A stretch of 64,000 bases of DNA from assembly GCF_003408705.1 (NCBI RefSeq), contig NZ_QAYL01000015.1, positions 162,403 through 226,402 of the forward strand, in the 5' to 3' direction. The stretch is from Mycobacterium uberis (GTDB lineage Bacteria > Actinomycetota > Actinomycetes > Mycobacteriales > Mycobacteriaceae). A model generated the notes under the pieces. The model saw only the letters and a list, made by a program, of their open reading frames with translations. It did no database searches and had not been told where the DNA came from. Within the stretch, counting starts at the first letter, position 1. Every line of letters begins with the position of its first letter. The translations under genes were made by a program, and so were the position numbers. Shown one piece after another: positions 11,180 through 21,592 of the stretch.

Positions 11180-12425
11180 AAAGGCTGCCAGCTATTAGCC
11201 TTGCGTTGGAAGGTGAAGCCACCAGCGCTCGCCCTGTTGGCCTGGTGGTCGCTAGTCGACAAATCACCGTGTTGGCGGTGCCGATCGCTGGAGTCCAATT
11301 CACCCAAGTGGTGTTGACCACCACCGGCTTGGCCATGGTGGGACTTATTATGGTGTGCAAGCCATCGCTGGCGGTGGTTTAACCTTGGCTCTGTACGACA
11401 TGATGCGAACAACGCGTGTCGGTGTGGTGACTGCGGCGGGGAACTTGGTCGCCAGTGCGGGCGAAACACGCTGCGGAGCCCGACGGTCTGGACGCACCCA
11501 TGCGAGCCGAACTGGATCGGATCATGAGGTTGGTCGTTTGTGGGAGCGAACGCTGCGGCCGTGTTGCTAGGAGCAACGCTCATCGCGCTCTGCTACATCT
11601 TGCCGCTCTTCGGCGTGTACGGGGACGCGTTGGCGCTGGCACGGTCAATAATGACCGCTATAACTCTCGGGTCGGTCCCGATGGTGTGGCTCAATGTGTT
11701 GTGCTAGTTCGCAGTTGGCATACGTTGCTCTGTGCCATTGCTAGCGGCCAGCGTCGTCGTAGTCGCAGTCAACTAGGAATCAGTTTGACCACAACGCTTG
11801 TATAGGCTCTCATGGCTGGCGTGTTTTGCACCTTGCTGTACCGAGACGATCAGTTTGCCTTGTTACTAGCGATAGACGGCTGGAATGCCCACCTTGCAAC
11901 GGCTCGCAATCTCCTGGGCCTCGGCATCTCTATCTCGTTGACATACAGCTCAGAGGCCGGCTTAATTTCCCGCGTCGTGGTAATAGTGGTGTATAGGGGT
12001 TTTCGGCCCTGCCATGATTGGCCGCGTTTCAGTGTGGTAACCCGCCTGACACACATCGCCTTTCAACTCAACACCGGCCTGTTGCATGCATCGTTCATTC
12101 TGGTCAGTAGGATTCTCGGTCAGGGTAACCGAAGACGCGTCCACTAGATCGCCCCAGCCGCGCTGGTCTTTGTCGCGATCACCACAGTCATATTCGGGTT
12201 GCTTTATGTGACATCACCAGCCTGGGTGTTGCGATTATTTTTCGATCCTACTGCAGCCTCGGCAACGATGTTGCTAGCCAAGCCTTCCTGCTCTTTGCCA
12301 TGGCTCGCCAGTGTAGTGGAATTCACGCAAAACATTGCCATCGAGTTGCTCCGGGGTGTCGGGAACACCGCGGCGGGACTAAAGAGTAACCACAATCAGA
12401 TATTGGGTGATCGGATAGGGTATAG
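11180..12425 (+). pseudogene. MATE-family efflux transporter remnant
   Basis: Hydrophobic segments in alternating frames line up with a MATE (NorM/DinF-like) transporter. They include LAVPIAGVQFTQVVLTTTGL with AMVGL, then VQAIAGGGLTLALYDMMRTT, then VLLGATLIALCYILPLFGVY with SIMTAITLGSVPMVWLNVL. Later come LGISISLTYSSEAGLISRVV and a C-terminal [20 protein letters not shown]. The order follows the family, and multiple stops and frameshifts break it. It ends just before the thyX start codon, which explains why the thyX frame is open upstream of its real start. Confidence 0.65.
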
Positions 12426-12429
12426 CGCC

Positions 12430-13194
12430 GTGGCCGAGACCGCGCCGCTGCGCGTGCAACTGATAGCTAAGACTGAGTTTCTGGCGCCTCCTGACGTGTC
12501 ATGGACTACTGACGCTGACGGCGGTTCCGCTCTGGTCGAATTCGCCGGCCGAGCCTGCTACCAGAGCTGGTCAAAGCCCAATCCGCTCACCGCAACCAAC
12601 GCCGCGTACATCAAACACATCATCGATGTCGGGCATTTTTCGGTGCTTGAGCATGCCAGTGTTTCATTCTATATCAGCGGCATCTCGATATCATGCGCTC
12701 ATGAGCTGATCCGACATCGGCATTTCTCCTACTCGCAGTTGTCGCAGCGCTACGTGCCGGAAAGGGATGCTCGGGTCGTCGTGCCACCGGGCATGGAAGA
12801 TGACAACGAACTTCAGCAGATCCTTATCGCGGCCGCAGATGTCAGCCGGGCCACCTACACCGAACTGCTGGCCAAGCTGGAAACCAAGTTCATGGCTGGT
12901 GAGCTTGTCGGGAACAGGGCCGTGCTCTGGCGCAAGCAGGCTCGCCAAGCCGCCCGCGCGGTGCTACCCAATGCCACCGAGACCCGTATCGTTGTGACCG
13001 GGAACTACCGGGCATGGCGGCACTTCATCGCCATGCGGGCCAGCGAGCACGCCGACGTCGAAATCCGGCGGCTGGCCATTGTCTGCCTGCGTCGGCTCAT
13101 CGACGTTGCGCCCGCACTATTCGCCGACTTCGAGATCACTGCACTTGCTGACGGTACCGAAGTCGCGACCAGTCCTCTAGCCACTGATGACTGA
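12430..13194 (+). CDS. thyX: Flavin-dependent thymidylate synthase ThyX
   Basis: ThyX makes dTMP from dUMP with methylene-tetrahydrofolate, FAD and NADPH, leaving tetrahydrofolate. The 254-residue protein carries the ThyX motif [14 protein letters not shown] (Arg95, His96, Arg97, Ser100) and the C-terminal [20 protein letters not shown] with the substrate-binding arginines. I chose the GTG at 12430 ([12 protein letters not shown]), which matches the usual mycobacterial start. The open frame extends upstream to 12199, but that part encodes the tail of the MATE remnant. dapA follows 111 bases downstream on the same strand, the conserved mycobacterial order. thyA is also intact in this window. 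Confidence 0.95.
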   Translation: MAETAPLRVQLIAKTEFLAPPDVSWTTDADGGSALVEFAGRACYQSWSKPNPLTATNAAYIKHIIDVGHFSVLEHASVSFYISGISISCAHELIRHRHFSYSQLSQRYVPERDARVVVPPGMEDDNELQQILIAAADVSRATYTELLAKLETKFMAGELVGNRAVLWRKQARQAARAVLPNATETRIVVTGNYRAWRHFIAMRASEHADVEIRRLAIVCLRRLIDVAPALFADFEITALADGTEVATSPLATDD

Positions 13195-13296
13195 GGTTTC
13201 AGTGGCTAACGCCCGCGAGGGTACAGCCCAGGCGGTATGTCGTTGGGTAAACACGCGCCCTCGCGCGGTTGCTGAAAGCTGGGTATCGCCAGGTAG

Positions 13297-14208
<912 letters not shown>

Positions 14209-14238
14209 GTGAGAAGTGAGCCAAAGGGTGGCCAGCAA

Positions 14239-15915
14239 GTGGATGTAGACCTAGTCCCACCAGGTCCTCTGGTATCCGGTGGGTTGCGGGTCACTGCGTT
14301 GGGCGGCATCAGCGAAATCGGCCGCAATATGATGATTTTCGAGCATCTGGGTCGGTTGCTGATCATTGATTGCGGTGTGCTGTTCCCCGGCCACGACGAA
14401 CCCGGCGTGGACCTTATCCTGCCGGATCTTCGCCATATCGAAGACCGGCTCGACGACATCGAGGCCCTAGTGCTGACCCATGCGCATGAGGACCACATCG
14501 GTGCGATCCCGTTCTTGCTCAAATTACGGTCCGACATCCCAATCGTCGGCTCGAAGTTCACCTTGGCTTTGGTCGCCAGGAAATGCCGGGAACACCGCAT
14601 CAAACCGGTGTTCATTGAGGTCGCCGGTGGACAGAGCTCTCGACACGGCGTGTTCGAATGCGAATACTTCGCCGTCAACCATTCGGTCCCGGGAGCGCTG
14701 GCTATTGCGGTTTACACGGGTGCGGGTACAGTGTTGCACACTGGCGACATCAAGCTCGATCAACTGCCACTCGACGGCCACCCTACCGACCTGCCCGGCC
14801 TGTCCCGGCTGGGTGACGCCGGTGTGGACCTCTTCCTGTGCGATTCAACCAACGCTGAGATACCTGGCGTCGGTCCTAGTGAAAGCGAGGTAGGTCCGAC
14901 ACTGCATAGGCTGATTCGAGGCACCGACGGACGGGTCATCGTGGCGTGTTTTGCCTCTAATGTGGATCGGGTGCAGCAGATTATTGATTCTGCAGTAGCA
15001 TTGGGCCGGCGGGTGTCGTTCGTCGGACGGTCGATGGTCCGTAATATGAGCATCGCGCGGGACCTTGGACTCCTGCGAGTAGACGATTCCCATCTGATTG
15101 ATATCGCTGCTGTTGCGAGAATGGCGCCAGAGCAAGTGGTGCTCATTACCACTGGCACCCAGGGCGAGCCGATGTCGGCGTTGTCACGGATGTCGCGCGG
15201 TGAACACCGGAGTATCACGCTGACCTCGGGGGACCTCGTCGTGTTGTCGTCGTCGTTGATCCCCGGCAACGAAGAGGCGGTTTACGGTGTCGTTGATGCG
15301 CTAGCTAAAATTGGAGCCCGAGTTGTCACTAATGCCCAAGCCCGGGTGCATGTTTCGGGCCATGCCTACGCCGGTGAGCTGTTGTTCTTGTACAACGGAG
15401 TGCGGCCACGCCACGTTATGCCAGTGCACGGTACTTGGCGGATGCTTCGTGCTAACGCCGAGTTGGCTGCCAGCACCGGGGTACCGCAAGAGTTAATCTT
15501 GTTGGCCGAGAACGGTGTCAGCGTCGACCTGGTTGCTGGCAAGGCGTCGGTCTCCGGAGCGGTGCCTGTCGGCAAGATGTTCGTCGACGGACTGATTGCT
15601 GGCGATGTTGGCGATACCACCTTGGGTGAACGCCTCATCTTGTCTTCGGGCTTTGTCGCGGTTACTGTGGTGGTGACGCACGGCACCGGGCGTCCGGCCA
15701 CTGTGCCGCACTTGCATTCACGTGGATTCTCCGAAGACCCTAAAGCACTTGAGCCTGCGGTCCGCAAGGTTGAGGCAGAGCTGGAGTTGCTGGTCGCCGC
15801 GAACGTAACCGATCCGATCCGGATTGCTCAAGCCGTGCGCCGAACCGTCGGCAAGTGGGCAGGCGAAACCTACTGTCGGCAGCCGATGATTGTGCCGACG
15901 GTGATCGAGGTTTGA
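14239..15915 (+). CDS. rnj: Ribonuclease J (beta-CASP metallo-beta-lactamase)
   Basis: This 558-residue protein is a bacterial RNase J, a 5'-3' exonuclease and endonuclease used in rRNA maturation and mRNA turnover. The zinc motif HAHEDH stands at residues 81-86. Further metal ligands lie in NHSVPGALAIA and HTGDIKLDQ, and the beta-CASP part has STNAEIPGVGPSE, TTGTQGEPMSALSRM and VSGHA. I prefer the GTG at 14239 (VDVDLVPPGP) because it matches the M. tuberculosis start as I recall it; the GTG at 14209 directly after dapA would add ten residues. The gene is intact and the C-terminal domain complete. It corresponds to Rv2752c (from memory). Confidence 0.95.
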   Translation: MDVDLVPPGPLVSGGLRVTALGGISEIGRNMMIFEHLGRLLIIDCGVLFPGHDEPGVDLILPDLRHIEDRLDDIEALVLTHAHEDHIGAIPFLLKLRSDIPIVGSKFTLALVARKCREHRIKPVFIEVAGGQSSRHGVFECEYFAVNHSVPGALAIAVYTGAGTVLHTGDIKLDQLPLDGHPTDLPGLSRLGDAGVDLFLCDSTNAEIPGVGPSESEVGPTLHRLIRGTDGRVIVACFASNVDRVQQIIDSAVALGRRVSFVGRSMVRNMSIARDLGLLRVDDSHLIDIAAVARMAPEQVVLITTGTQGEPMSALSRMSRGEHRSITLTSGDLVVLSSSLIPGNEEAVYGVVDALAKIGARVVTNAQARVHVSGHAYAGELLFLYNGVRPRHVMPVHGTWRMLRANAELAASTGVPQELILLAENGVSVDLVAGKASVSGAVPVGKMFVDGLIAGDVGDTTLGERLILSSGFVAVTVVVTHGTGRPATVPHLHSRGFSEDPKALEPAVRKVEAELELLVAANVTDPIRIAQAVRRTVGKWAGETYCRQPMIVPTVIEV

Positions 15916-15929
15916 ATCGTGGGCTAGGT

Positions 15930-16300
15930 CTTCTCTGCGTATCCAGCTGCGACGCTTTAAGTTTGCGGCCGGCGGGCTCGACATAGTGCTGGACAAGCTC
16001 ATCGGCTTCGGCCTGTTTCACGAGCTCCCAGTCGTAATCGGCGATCAACCCTGCGACCTCGTAGTGTTGTAAGTCAAAGTGCCACAATTGCCGTCGCTGT
16101 CGGATGGTGCAATATAGCGTGTGGGTGTCATACCGATTTGTCCCGTCGATGAAGTCTCGGTGGACGTAGGTAAACATTAATCGGCTGCCCGACGCGACCG
16201 TGCGTAGTCTTCCCAAGCTCTGTCGGACACCATTTTCGGCAAGGTACTCGGCCACGTTTTCGCAGGTGAAAAAGGTCTGGTCCATGTGGACCAGTGCTAT
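15930..16300 (-). pseudogene. SAM-dependent methyltransferase (TIGR00027, Rv2751-like) remnant
   Basis: On the minus strand ENVAEYLAENGVRQSLGRLR, ASGSRLMFTYVHRDFIDG and VAGLIADYDWELVKQAEADE with LVQHYVEPAGR form the C-terminal third of a mycobacterial TIGR00027 methyltransferase. The family's N-terminal SAM-binding half is not present; the open frame continues upstream through unrelated codons to 16390. The gene is convergent with RNase J and divergent from ftsK, the same place and orientation as Rv2751 in M. tuberculosis (from memory). It is an open but truncated fragment, so I treat it as a pseudogene. Confidence 0.7.
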
Positions 16301-16505
16301 AGAGCTGACAGTCCGGTTCGCTGTGTACGTCTTCGATGATACGGGTAAGGATACCGCCGGACGGCGCGACCGATTCATGATTTGTGTCATCCGCTCAGCG
16401 CCTTATCCACGCATGCCGACAATCGATTGGACGTACGGGAAGCCGCCAAACGTTGCCAGTGTGGCGGGTGGTGTAGATGATGTATTTGCGACTAAACTTG
16501 TTGTT

Positions 16506-19049
16506 ATGGCTAGTAAGACCGTCGCCAGCCCCGGAAACCGAACGAGCAGGTCAAAGGTCACCTCGCGTGGTGCATCCCGAAATCGACGACCAACACCACC
16601 TCGCCCTAGGGTAAAAGGGCGCGCTAAGCGGCGTAGTCGGTCGCTGCTCCTGGCTGCTGGGCTGACCTGTGGCCGAGCCATGCGTGCGACCTGGTTGATG
16701 GCGGCCAAGGGCACCGGTGGTGCGGCACGTTCAATTGGGAGGGCTCGCGATATTGAGTCTGGACATCGCCGTGATGGAATCGCGCTGGCTCTTCTTAGCC
16801 TCGCGGTCGTCGTCGCCGCCAGCTCATGGCTTGACGCCGCCCGGCCGATCGGTGCTTGGGTCGACGCCGTGCTGCGGATGTTCATCGGCTCGTCTGTCAT
16901 GGTATTCCCATTGGGTACCGCTGCCGTGGCGGTGGTGTTAATGCGAACTCCACCCCATCCAGATGCGCGGCCCAGGCTGATCCTAGGTGCGACCCTAATC
17001 GTGTTGTCGTTTCTCGGCTTACGGCACCTGTGGGCGGGTTCGCCAGAAACTCCCGAGGCGCGGCAGGGTGCCGCAGGCTTCCTGGGGTTTGCCATCGGGG
17101 GACCGCTCTCGGACGGATTGACGGCCTGGATCGCTGCGCCGTTGTTGTTCATTGGTGCGTTATTTGGTCTGCTGCTGTTGACCGGAACCACGATCCGTGA
17201 GGTGCCCGACGTGCTGAGTGGCATGTTCGGTACCGGACTTTTCCAGCGTGACTATGACGATCAAGATGATCAATACGATGTTGAGCGTCGATACGATGAC
17301 GACATTCCGGGTACCCTGCCAGAAAACTTTTCCTTTTCCGGTGGTAACTACGGTGGCTCTCTCGGCGGGGATTTAGACGCTGACTGGGAGCTGCAGGTGT
17401 GGCCGGCGGCCCACATCGCTGAGGTTGGGTTACAGGACGACGTTCCCACCACTCCAGAGCGGGCCGTGCAGGCGGACATCGCCAAGAGTCGCTGTTGCAG
17501 CCCCCAAGCCGCAGAGGAACACCCGAGCCAGGTGCTGGACCGAGTCATCGAGGGTTCCTACACGCTGCCGTCCATGAGCCTGCTAGTTGCTGGCGATCCG
17601 CCTAAGAAACGCAGTGCCGCCAACAATCATATGGCCAGCGCTATCGGTGAGGTCCTCACCCAGTTCAGGGTCGATGCGGCCGTCACCGGCTGTACTCGCG
17701 GACCTACCGTCACTCGCTACGAGGTTGAGTTAGGGCCTGGCGTCAAGGTGGAGAAGATCACCGCACTACAGAAGAACATTGCCTACGCGGTGGCTACCGA
17801 GAGCGTGCGCATGCTAGCCCCGATTCCCGGTAAGTCCGCCGTAGGCATCGAGGTACCCAACACCGATCGTGAAACGGTGCGGCTGGCTGATGTGCTCATC
17901 GCGCCCTCGACGTGTCGTGACCACCATCCACTGGTCATTGGATTGGGCAAGGACATCGAAGGGGACTTCATCTCGGCCAATCTGGCCAAGATGCCGCACT
18001 TGTTGGTCGCGGGCTCCACCGGATCGGGTAAATCGAGCTTCGTCAACTCCATGTTGGTGTCGCTGCTGGTCCGGTCGACCCCGGAAGAGGTCCGGATGAT
18101 CTTAATTGACCCGAAGATGGTGGAACTGACACCATATGAAGGCATTCCACATCTGATTACCCCGATCATCACGCAGCCAAAGAAGGCAGCAGCCGCGCTG
18201 GCGTGGCTGGTCGAAGAGATGGAGCAGCGTTACCAGGACATGCAGGCGTCGAGGGTACGCCACATTGACGTGTTCAATGAGAAGGTGCGGTCCGGGGAGA
18301 TCGCAGCTCCGCTGGGCAGCCAGCGGGAATACCGGCCATACCCCTACATTCTGACTATTGTCGACGAGCTGGCCGACCTGATGATGACCGCGCCGCGTGA
18401 CGTTGAGGATGCCATCGTGCGGATCACCCAGAAGGCTCGCGCGGCAGGGATCCACCTGGTGCTGGCTACCCAGCGCCCGTCAGTCGACGTAGTCACCGGG
18501 CTCATCAAGACCAACGTGCCGTCCCGGTTGGCGTTTGCGACATCATCGCTCATCGACAGTCGGGTGATTCTCGACCAAGCAGGCGCGGAAAAACTGATCG
18601 GCATGGGTGACGGCCTGTTCCTGCCAATGGGCGTGAGTAAACCGGTCCGGTTGCAAGGTGCGTTCATTACCGACGAGGAGATTCACGCCGTCGTCACCGC
18701 TTGCAAGGACCAGGCCGAACCCGAGTACACCGAGGGGGTCACCATCGCCAAGACCACCAGCGAACGCACTGGCGTCGACCCCGACATTGGCGACGATATG
18801 GATGTGTTCCTGCAAGCCGTGGAGTTGGTGGTATCTAGCCAGTTCGGGTCCACCTCGATGCTGCAACGCAAGCTGAGGGTGGGGTTCGCCAAGGCCGGCC
18901 GGTTGATGGATCTAATGGAGACTCGAAGCATCGTGGGGCCAAGCGAAGGATCTAAGGCTCGCGAGGTGCTGGTAAAACCGGATGAGCTCACGGCCACATT
19001 GGCGCTTATCCGAGGTGGGGCCAACGCTGACAGGTCCGATGAAGACTAG
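16506..19049 (+). CDS. ftsK: DNA translocase FtsK/SpoIIIE
   Basis: FtsK is a septal, membrane-anchored hexameric motor that pumps DNA and helps resolve chromosome dimers. The 847-residue product has a basic N-terminus, several membrane helices between about residues 95 and 225, and an acidic linker rich in DYDDQDDQYD. The motor follows, with Walker A AGSTGSGKSS near residue 500 and Walker B TIVDELADLMM near 615. A gamma winged helix that reads KOPS sites lies near 775-840 (SSQFGSTSMLQRKLRVGFAK). I start it at the ATG at 16506 (MASKTVASPGN). The frame is open for 306 bases upstream, but that stretch is antisense to the methyltransferase remnant. Following RNase J directly is the ancestral mycobacterial order. 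Confidence 0.95.
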   Translation: MASKTVASPGNRTSRSKVTSRGASRNRRPTPPRPRVKGRAKRRSRSLLLAAGLTCGRAMRATWLMAAKGTGGAARSIGRARDIESGHRRDGIALALLSLAVVVAASSWLDAARPIGAWVDAVLRMFIGSSVMVFPLGTAAVAVVLMRTPPHPDARPRLILGATLIVLSFLGLRHLWAGSPETPEARQGAAGFLGFAIGGPLSDGLTAWIAAPLLFIGALFGLLLLTGTTIREVPDVLSGMFGTGLFQRDYDDQDDQYDVERRYDDDIPGTLPENFSFSGGNYGGSLGGDLDADWELQVWPAAHIAEVGLQDDVPTTPERAVQADIAKSRCCSPQAAEEHPSQVLDRVIEGSYTLPSMSLLVAGDPPKKRSAANNHMASAIGEVLTQFRVDAAVTGCTRGPTVTRYEVELGPGVKVEKITALQKNIAYAVATESVRMLAPIPGKSAVGIEVPNTDRETVRLADVLIAPSTCRDHHPLVIGLGKDIEGDFISANLAKMPHLLVAGSTGSGKSSFVNSMLVSLLVRSTPEEVRMILIDPKMVELTPYEGIPHLITPIITQPKKAAAALAWLVEEMEQRYQDMQASRVRHIDVFNEKVRSGEIAAPLGSQREYRPYPYILTIVDELADLMMTAPRDVEDAIVRITQKARAAGIHLVLATQRPSVDVVTGLIKTNVPSRLAFATSSLIDSRVILDQAGAEKLIGMGDGLFLPMGVSKPVRLQGAFITDEEIHAVVTACKDQAEPEYTEGVTIAKTTSERTGVDPDIGDDMDVFLQAVELVVSSQFGSTSMLQRKLRVGFAKAGRLMDLMETRSIVGPSEGSKAREVLVKPDELTATLALIRGGANADRSDED

Positions 19050-19058
19050 CTTGCACGG

Positions 19059-19583
19059 TCATAATACCAGAAGCATGCGGGAGTTACCCAAGGTATTTGG
19101 TTTGACGTAGCTCAGATCCAGGAATTCGGCGATCCCGATGTCGTATGACCGGCACATCTCTTCGAACACCTCGGTGGTCACGGGGGTGCCCTCGATCTCG
19201 ATGAACCCGTACTGGCTGAAGAACTCGGTTTCGAAGGTTAACACGAACAGCCGCTCCAGCTGCAGCTCGCGAGCGACTTCGAGCAGTCGATTAACGATCG
19301 CGCGGCCGACTCCGTGGCCGGTTATGGTAGGGTCGACGGCGACAGTACGGATTTCGCCGAGGTCGGACCATAACACGTGCAACGCCCCGCAGCCGACCAC
19401 TTTGCCCGGGATTGCGGGGTGTTCCGCCACCCAGAATTCCTGCACGGCTTCATAGAGTGTCACAAGGCTCTTTTCCAGCAGGATCTTTCCCGCATAGGTG
19501 TCGACTAATTGTTTGATCGTCGGGACATCAGAGGTTCGTGCGCGCCTGACCATCGGTAGGCAATTCTGTGTAGTTTTGGTCAC
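19059..19583 (-). CDS. argA: L-glutamate N-acetyltransferase (GNAT)
   Basis: ArgA acetylates glutamate, opening arginine synthesis. The 174-residue protein is a single GNAT domain with the acetyl-CoA-binding VDPTITGHGVGRAIVNRLLE (R/Q-x-x-G-x-G/A type loop) and preceding strands VVGCGALHVLWSDLGEIRTV. I chose the GTG at 19583 because VTKTTQNCLPMVRRARTSDV aligns in length with the M. tuberculosis Rv2747 start as I remember it; the frame is open to 19622. It is convergent with ftsK, the stops lying 9 bases apart, and divergent from pgsA. The gene is intact. Confidence 0.9.
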   Translation of the reverse strand: MTKTTQNCLPMVRRARTSDVPTIKQLVDTYAGKILLEKSLVTLYEAVQEFWVAEHPAIPGKVVGCGALHVLWSDLGEIRTVAVDPTITGHGVGRAIVNRLLEVARELQLERLFVLTFETEFFSQYGFIEIEGTPVTTEVFEEMCRSYDIGIAEFLDLSYVKPNTLGNSRMLLVL

Positions 19584-19639
19584 GGCAACAGTATCGACAT
19601 CGGGGACGCGCGAGCCGGCCAACCGTTATTCTGTTTGCC

Positions 19640-20248
19640 GTGTCGGGGCAGTTTCAATTGGATCCTACGATAGGTCGTGCCCGTATCGCCAACCTTGCCA
19701 ATAGCCTGACTGGCTTACGGTTGCTGTTGGTCCCGATTTTTTTGGTTGCCTTGTTCGCTGGTAATGGCCATGAAATCGCCGGTCGGGTAGCGGCTTTCGT
19801 GATCTTCACGGTGGCTTGCATTACCGACCGGTTAGATGGCCTGCTGGCCCGAAACTACGGTATGGTGACTGAATTCGGCGCGTTTGTTGATCCAATCGCG
19901 GACAAGACCCTTATCGGTGCGGCGCTGATCGGTCTGTCGATGCTCGGTGACCTGCCGTGGTGGATCACGGTGCTGATCATGACCCGTGAGCTTGGGGTGA
20001 CTTTGTTGCGGTTGGCTGTCGTTAACCGCGGGGTCATTCCGGCCAGTTGGGGCGGCAAACTCAAGACTGTGGTGCAGGCAGTAGCGATTGGCCTGTTTTT
20101 GCTGCCTTTGACGCAACTGTTGGGATTGTTCCATCTGGTAGCATGGGTAGTGATGGCCGCCGCGATCGTGCTCACGGTGGTCACGAGCGTCGATTATGTG
20201 GCTGGGGTGATCAGGGCCTTCCGGGAAGTTCGCCAGACAGCCAGCTGA
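19640..20248 (+). CDS. pgsA: CDP-diacylglycerol-glycerol-3-phosphate 3-phosphatidyltransferase
   Basis: This integral membrane enzyme makes phosphatidylglycerophosphate, or a related CDP-alcohol product, for phospholipid synthesis. The 202-residue protein has the CDP-alcohol phosphotransferase motif D-x-x-D-G-x-x-A-R-x(8)-G-x(3)-D-x(3)-D, seen as TDRLDGLLAR then GAFVDPIADK. Six or so hydrophobic helices surround it. The GTG start at 19640 is at the head of the conserved N-terminus. In M. tuberculosis the neighbour downstream is clgR, then the psp-like genes; here those three are damaged. Which CDP-alcohol acceptor it uses cannot be told from the sequence alone; the order matches pgsA3. Confidence 0.9.
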   Translation: MSGQFQLDPTIGRARIANLANSLTGLRLLLVPIFLVALFAGNGHEIAGRVAAFVIFTVACITDRLDGLLARNYGMVTEFGAFVDPIADKTLIGAALIGLSMLGDLPWWITVLIMTRELGVTLLRLAVVNRGVIPASWGGKLKTVVQAVAIGLFLLPLTQLLGLFHLVAWVVMAAAIVLTVVTSVDYVAGVIRAFREVRQTAS

Positions 20249-20299
20249 TTGCGGGAATCACGCCACGACCACCCACGTTCTGATTGGACGAAGGAGAAC

Positions 20300-20640
20300 G
20301 TGATGGATGGTGTCATCGGTATGCAATAGTGCCGTATTCCGTATGGCGTGCATCTCAGTTATCTATCGGAGCTTGAGTGTGACCGGAAAGAGCTCTCTAG
20401 TGAGTTGCTCAACGTGATTTCCAGACGTATTGGAAGGGCCGTTATCAGAGCTGCTTACCGACACCGGCGAGTGGATGGTGTATGCGGGACGCGCGGCCCG
20501 GAGCGCGCCAAGCGACGTTACCATTGACGCCAGCACTAAGGTTGTTATTTCTCCGGTGGCGTTGTTAGCGATGGCGTGAATGCGGCCATGTGCCGGGGCC
20601 GTTGGGTCGACGTTGCCGGGGGTGGGGAAATCCGCGCTAA
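20300..20640 (+). pseudogene. clgR: Transcriptional regulator ClgR remnant
   Basis: Near 20346 the frame reads VHLSYLSELECDRKELSSEL followed by LNVI. This is the recognition helix and following segment of the Cro/C1-type regulator ClgR (family V-S-L-G-Y-L-S-E-V-E-R-G-R-K-E-x-S-S-E-L-L). The N-terminal helices before it are interrupted by a stop, and the part after it is shifted. ClgR activates Clp protease and Psp genes in actinobacteria. It lies between pgsA and pspA, as in M. tuberculosis (Rv2745c, from memory). Confidence 0.8.
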
Positions 20641-20727
20641 CCCTAATAAATATCCCTATAAATATTGCAGTGTCAGGGTAAACGCTGTGTCTATTCGGCA
20701 CATAAGAAATGAAGGCGGAGCTAAGTC

Positions 20728-21574
20728 ATAGCTAGTCTGTTCCTGAAAGCGTGGAGGTATATCGTGGTACTGTTCAACGCCAAGATCGACGATCGCGCAG
20801 ACCACAAGGTGCAGGTTCAGCAGGCCATTGAGGCAGTATAGCGCACCCACCAGGCGCTGATCCAACAGGCGGCGTGGGTGATTGGCAACCAGCGGCAACT
20901 GGAGATGCGGCTCAACCGGCAGCTGGCAGACATCGAAAAGCTCCAGTTCAACGTACGTCAGGCGCTGACGTCGGTGGACCAGGCCACTGCTGCAGGGGAC
21001 TCCGCCAAGGTTACCGAGTACGACAACGTTGCCGGGGTGTTCGCAGCCCAGCTAGTGACCTCCGAGCAGAGCGTCGAGGATCTCAAAATCTTGTCTGATC
21101 AGACGCTCAGTGCAGCGGCTCAGGCTAAAATACTGTTGAACAAAATGCGATGGTTTTACAGCAAAAATCGCCGAGTGCACCAAACTGTTGAGTCAACTCA
21201 AGGAGGCGAAGCTGCAGGAGCACGTCAGTGTCTCGCTACGGTCGGTGAATGGGATCCCGATGCTCAGCAACATTCCGATGCTCGATGAGGTGCGGGAAAA
21301 GATCGAACGTCGGTACGCTAATGCGCTCAGTGTGGTCGACCTTGCGCAGAGTTCCGTGCAGGGTGGCATGATCGAGGTCGAACAGGCCGGCGTACGGATG
21401 ATTGACCATTCGCGGCTAGAGCAGATCCACGCGTCGGTGCGCGGTGAAATTTTGCCGACGAGAGGTACAGCTGCGTTGCCCGGAATCACCCCAGTTAGTC
21501 TCGCGGACAGCCAGGCCAGCGGCGAGCACGTTGCCGAGAAACTCCTTAGTCAGCAAGCAACGCGGTCGGTTTGA
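20728..21574 (+). pseudogene. pspA: PspA/35 kDa antigen homologue, broken
   Basis: The gene matches the M. tuberculosis PspA-like 35 kDa antigen (Rv2744c, from memory) almost end to end. The frame begins [16 protein letters not shown] where the homologue has an initiator Met, so the ATG has become ATA at 20728-20730. An in-frame TAG lies at 20839-20841. A frameshift near 21140-21155 separates [10 protein letters not shown] from the following [20 protein letters not shown]. The coiled-coil body is otherwise well kept. PspA protects the membrane under stress. Three independent lesions make this a relatively young pseudogene. Confidence 0.9.
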
Positions 21575-21592
21575 GATAACGCTGAGGTCGCT

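Noticed and set aside
12199..12429. Extension of the thyX frame to 12199
   Set aside because: The upstream part encodes [20 protein letters not shown], the tail of the MATE remnant, not ThyX. The GTG at 12430 is the start.
15740..16390. Intact 216-residue methyltransferase
   Set aside because: Only residues over about 15940-16290 resemble the family. The SAM-binding half is missing and both ends run into unrelated sequence.
16200..16505. Extension of the ftsK frame to 16200
   Set aside because: The frame is open, but the stretch runs antisense through the methyltransferase remnant and has no FtsK-like sequence. MASK at 16506 is the likely start.
16403..17224. Long minus-strand frame opposite ftsK
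   Set aside because: It is antisense to conserved ftsK code and has the alanine/arginine-rich composition typical of such shadows in this base composition.
20839..20841. Read-through or recoding of the pspA stop
   Set aside because: The gene also lacks a start codon and has a frameshift, so simple pseudogenisation explains it.
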